Notes under the pieces: generated by a model | What the model was told of the DNA's origin: nothing | The model's input: only the letters and a program-made list of their open reading frames with translations | Database searches by the model: none | Source: Taishania sp964580465 | GTDB lineage: Bacteria; Bacteroidota; Bacteroidia; Flavobacteriales_D; Crocinitomicaceae | NCBI GenBank assembly: GCA_964580465.1 | Contig: CAZOKJ010000009.1 | Location: forward strand, 11,872-75,871 | Reading direction: 5' to 3' | DNA length: 64,000 nt | Translations under genes and position numbers: made by a program | Shown here: positions 61,106-64,000 of the stretch, piece by piece | Position numbering within the stretch: the first letter of the stretch is position 1 | How the letters are laid out: each line of letters begins with the position of its first letter

Positions 61106-62734
61106 ATGACTAAAACAATTATCGCTCTATTTTCTTTGCTAAGCTTTGGTGCTTTTTCTCAAGCCATTCAGCTAGAAAGTATTGATTTTGAGCAAGGACA
61201 AACTCCTTTGTTTGATCAAACAGGAATGGTCAATTCTTGGAGAGTAGGAACGTGTGCTGGAAATGGAGATAGCCAGCCAGGAAACACTGCATTGTACGTT
61301 TCTAAAGGTGGCGCTGTTCCAGGATGTGGAACCAATGGACAAGATCAATACGCTTTTGCTGCTGCTCCTCCAAGCACTTTGCAACGCATCACTGCCTACA
61401 CTTCTGTGGATGGAAAATGTACGCATACGCATACCATTACGTTGGATTATAAGTTAAATCCTACAAGCCCAAATGTAATGGCTTATGTGGTGTATAGCAC
61501 AGATGGTGGCGGATTTTGGTACAAACAAGATACGTTGTTTGCAAGTCCAACGTGGAAAACGACAACAATTGTTTTAGATAATGAAACAGATAACAAAGAC
61601 TTCTTAGTAGGTTTTCGTTTTGAATATAATGGAGATGCACCAACTGGTGATCCCTTAGCGATTGATAACTTGGTGTTGACTGGAATACCTTCAGTGGCTT
61701 CTGTTTCACCTAATACTATTGCTTTGTGTAATGAAACGACAGCTGTATTAACAGCCGATCCACATTATGCAGGTACGGGTTCTTGGAGTTATGTTGGTCC
61801 TGGTTCTATTTCAGCTAACTTTACGAATCCAAATGCAAGCACAACAGGTTTAAACAATTTAGGATACGGAACATTCCCATTTGTGTGGACAGTAACTTCT
61901 CCAACTTGTGGCACGTCTTATGATACGGTGATTGTGACTAACGCTGCAGCGCCGTCAAATGCAAATGTTCAAGACACAGTTTTTGCATGTGCACAAGATG
62001 TATTACCGATTTCTACAGCTGCGCCTATATCCGGAACAGGTAGTTGGTCAACGACGAGTGGAGCAACGATTGAAAACCCACTTTCACCAGCAACAACGTT
62101 GAGCAATGTGCCAAGCGGATGGAGTTCTTATGTGTGGACCATTACTTCAGCTGGCTGCCCTTCTAAGTCTGATACAATGCATGTGTTTAAGAGCAATGGA
62201 AAGAAAATCTTAACAGCTGATACACTGGTGTGTTTTGAAACAAATCCAATTGTCCACGTTGAGGCAATGCCGGTTGATTCAATGCAAAACTTTACATGGA
62301 TGTTTTACCAAGGAGGAGGCGATATTTTGACACCATCTTCTACCGTAACGGATGTTGCGAACTTGCAAATGGGTGAAAATCAATTATTGTTTAAAGTAAC
62401 ACATAGTTTGTGTCCTACACAGGTTGATACGTTGAAAATCACCGTTGCACCATGTGATGACTTTAAACCTGAGTTTCCAACTGTTATTACTCCAAATGGA
62501 GATGGTAAAAATGATTTGTTTACGATTTACAACTTAGAAAATTTATATCCTAATTGCGAAATGATTATTTTCAACAGATGGGGAAATGTCGTTTATGAGT
62601 CGGTTGGATACAAAGATCCTTGGGATGGAACTTTTAAAGGAGAAAAACTTCCTATGGGGGCATATTTTTATAAGTTGAAATTAAATGACTCAGGCAACAC
62701 TGTGTATAACGGAACAATTAGTATTATTCGTTAA
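61106..62734 (+). CDS. Secreted protein with type B T9SS (CHU_C) sorting domain
   Basis: 542 residues. Signal peptide (ALFSLLSFGAFSQA), then a long Ig-like/beta part with SVSPNTIALCNETTAVLTAD-type repeats (about 198, 285). The C terminus is the gliding-motility-associated domain: FPTVITPNGDGKNDLFTI, MIIFNRWGNVVYES, DPWDGTFKGEKLPMGAYFYKL and GTISIIR. Type B cargo is typically followed by a PorP/SprF gene, as here (14 bp downstream). Probable role: surface adhesin or structural protein. Confidence 0.9.
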   Translation: MTKTIIALFSLLSFGAFSQAIQLESIDFEQGQTPLFDQTGMVNSWRVGTCAGNGDSQPGNTALYVSKGGAVPGCGTNGQDQYAFAAAPPSTLQRITAYTSVDGKCTHTHTITLDYKLNPTSPNVMAYVVYSTDGGGFWYKQDTLFASPTWKTTTIVLDNETDNKDFLVGFRFEYNGDAPTGDPLAIDNLVLTGIPSVASVSPNTIALCNETTAVLTADPHYAGTGSWSYVGPGSISANFTNPNASTTGLNNLGYGTFPFVWTVTSPTCGTSYDTVIVTNAAAPSNANVQDTVFACAQDVLPISTAAPISGTGSWSTTSGATIENPLSPATTLSNVPSGWSSYVWTITSAGCPSKSDTMHVFKSNGKKILTADTLVCFETNPIVHVEAMPVDSMQNFTWMFYQGGGDILTPSSTVTDVANLQMGENQLLFKVTHSLCPTQVDTLKITVAPCDDFKPEFPTVITPNGDGKNDLFTIYNLENLYPNCEMIIFNRWGNVVYESVGYKDPWDGTFKGEKLPMGAYFYKLKLNDSGNTVYNGTISIIR

Positions 62735-62748
62735 TTAAACTGACTACC

Positions 62749-63759
62749 ATGAAAAAAATACATATACTAGTAGTATTGTTGATGAGTGGAACGGCTTTTG
62801 CTCAACAAGAATCACAATTTATAACTTCAATCAATAACCCGTTTCAATACAACCCAGCAGCGGGTGGTTTAGCAAGTGCGGTCAACATTGAACTAGCTTC
62901 TCGTTTACAATGGGTAGGATTTGGTCAAGGGCCAACTACCTTTAATTTAATGGCTAACTCTGTCATTGGAATTGGAAATAGTGCTCATTTACAAGAATTA
63001 GAGAATGACAAAAAGTTCTTAGGATCACGCCCTGAAGTAACTGTAGGAGCATTGAAGCATGTAGTTGGTGGACAAGTTTATTCTGATCAAATAGGTGTTT
63101 TTCAAACGACAAAAGTTCAGGCAAATTATGCAATTCATCTTCCAGTTACCAAAGAATTTAATGTGGGCGCAGGCTTGGGATTAGGTTGGCATGGAAATTC
63201 TATTAATGACAAACGTGTGGTTATCTACGATGCAACTGATGAAGTTTACACCAATGCCCTTGCCAATGGAGCAAAGCAAAACATGTTGGGAGCTAATTTC
63301 GGATTAGTATTCTATGGAAAAGGTTTATTCGTTGGAGCAAGTTTTTCTCAGTTGTTTAACAATAAAGCGAAATTCCACGATTTTAACTTAAAAAGCAGAT
63401 ATCAACCTCATTATTATGTGAATTTAGCTTATGCAATTCGTTTTGGCATGCATGCCATTGAGCCTGCTGTGGTTTTAAAAGCAACAGCAAAAGCGCCAGT
63501 AAGTGTTGATTTTGGTGCGCGTTATATCTATAATAATGCTGCTTGGTTTGGTGTTTACGGACGAACAGGTAACGCTGTAGCCTTCCAATTAGGAGCAAAT
63601 CTGATTAAAAACATCTACATCAGCTATGCGTATGATTATACATTTGGGCGCTTAGTGAATGCAAAGAGCGGTACACATGAAATTAATTTAGGAGTTTATA
63701 TTGGTAAACCTAAAGCAGTTCAAAAGATTGATAAATCATCAGAGAAAGGGAGCGAATAG
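62749..63759 (+). CDS. PorP/SprF-family T9SS outer-membrane protein
   Basis: 336 residues. Signal peptide (IHILVVLLMSGTAFAQQ), then the family start ITSINNPFQYNPAAGG and LASRLQWVGFGQGPTTFNLMANS. The rest is beta-barrel-like, with GAGLGLGWHG, GVYGRTGNAVAFQLGANL and the C-terminal YDYTFGRL...GTHEINLGVYIG. It probably helps surface anchoring of the type B cargo encoded just upstream. Confidence 0.92.
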   Translation: MKKIHILVVLLMSGTAFAQQESQFITSINNPFQYNPAAGGLASAVNIELASRLQWVGFGQGPTTFNLMANSVIGIGNSAHLQELENDKKFLGSRPEVTVGALKHVVGGQVYSDQIGVFQTTKVQANYAIHLPVTKEFNVGAGLGLGWHGNSINDKRVVIYDATDEVYTNALANGAKQNMLGANFGLVFYGKGLFVGASFSQLFNNKAKFHDFNLKSRYQPHYYVNLAYAIRFGMHAIEPAVVLKATAKAPVSVDFGARYIYNNAAWFGVYGRTGNAVAFQLGANLIKNIYISYAYDYTFGRLVNAKSGTHEINLGVYIGKPKAVQKIDKSSEKGSE

Positions 63760-64000
63760 CTTCCTTTTTTGTTGGGTGGAACAGAGGTGTTTCACGCAAA
63801 GCGTTGTACTAAGCTTACCGAAGTGAAGACGCAAAGACCGCAAAGTGATTTCTCATTGCATTCGAAATGACAGTTTTTTGTGAGTGGGAGAGAGGTGACA
63901 GCTATCGTCACTTCCTATGTCCCATTATGAAAATGTCTTTTCGATCAAAGCGAGAAATCTTTTTTTTCGTAGGAATTCAACTCAATCAACTAGTCTTTTA
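63760..64000. other. Gene-free end of the window
   Basis: Contains ACGCAAAG...GACGCAAAGACCGCAAAG (about 63796-63846), of the same general CACAAAG kind as the repeats at 45.4 and 45.7 kb. No open frame with family similarity is seen. Confidence 0.6.

Overview
The window is a low-GC chromosomal segment of a Bacteroidota bacterium, most likely a Flavobacteriales member. The evidence is a type IX secretion (T9SS) gene set (PorP/SprF protein, type A and type B sorting domains), the bacillithiol enzyme BshA, promoters of the Bacteroidota type (TTTG about 20 nt before TAnnTTTG) and start codons without a strong Shine-Dalgarno. A genus cannot be named safely; a Crocinitomicaceae-like host is only a guess. 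There is no prophage, CRISPR array, integrase or intact insertion sequence. Most genes are core metabolism or cell-envelope genes.

Layout. 1-3.6 kb: tail of an SF1 helicase, then trmH-like and uvrA. 3.7-7.5 kb: barrel-like protein, prmC, small membrane protein, bshA, ArsR-type regulator. 7.5-12 kb: HEAT-like protein, sucD, hemB, membrane-bound MutS-like ATPase. 12.1-14.2 kb: SiaC-like protein, coaE, acidic protein, paaI. 14.2-22.7 kb: lipoprotein, methyltransferase, dihydroorotase homologue lacking metal ligands, BatA-type protein, CPBP protease, START-like protein, isoprenylcysteine methyltransferase-like protein, decayed GEVED-domain gene, DUF6122. 22.7-29 kb: Na+/solute symporter, GlmU-like enzyme, Ser/Thr kinase, tcdA, TatD. 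29-34 kb: three tandem POT peptide transporters. 34-40 kb: map, tatA-like, dipeptidyl peptidase III, rhodanese, broken lipoprotein gene. 40-50 kb: alaS, nitronate monooxygenase, fumC, gcvP, formylglycine-generating-enzyme-like protein, tRNA-Thr and tRNA-Gly. 50-56.5 kb: secreted repeat protein, S24 repressor, then a nucleotide-sugar cluster (WbpA-, WbpB-, WbpD-like and UDP-glucuronate decarboxylase). 56.5-63.8 kb: restriction-subunit remnant, secreted esterase, fused E1 2-oxoacid dehydrogenase, T9SS type B protein with its PorP/SprF partner.

The outstanding feature is a highly iterated palindrome, ATATCGGTATATACCGATAT and close variants. It occurs twelve times as separate copies and at least eleven more times in a 40/41-bp tandem array at 35881-36380. 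Six separate copies lie inside reading frames, where they usually encode the peptide GISVYTD. In prmC, coaE and a GlmU-like gene the palindrome occupies family-conserved sequence without apparently changing protein length, so it looks written over the gene rather than inserted. The palindrome has no stop codon in any frame. It resembles the cyanobacterial HIP1 phenomenon in concept, but I do not recognise this particular element.

Both 100-N runs (26412-26511 and 36027-36126) are flanked on each side by the same 55 bases. This points to contig ends sharing a 55-mer, so the gaps are assembly joins of unknown true length. The 36 kb array is therefore probably collapsed.
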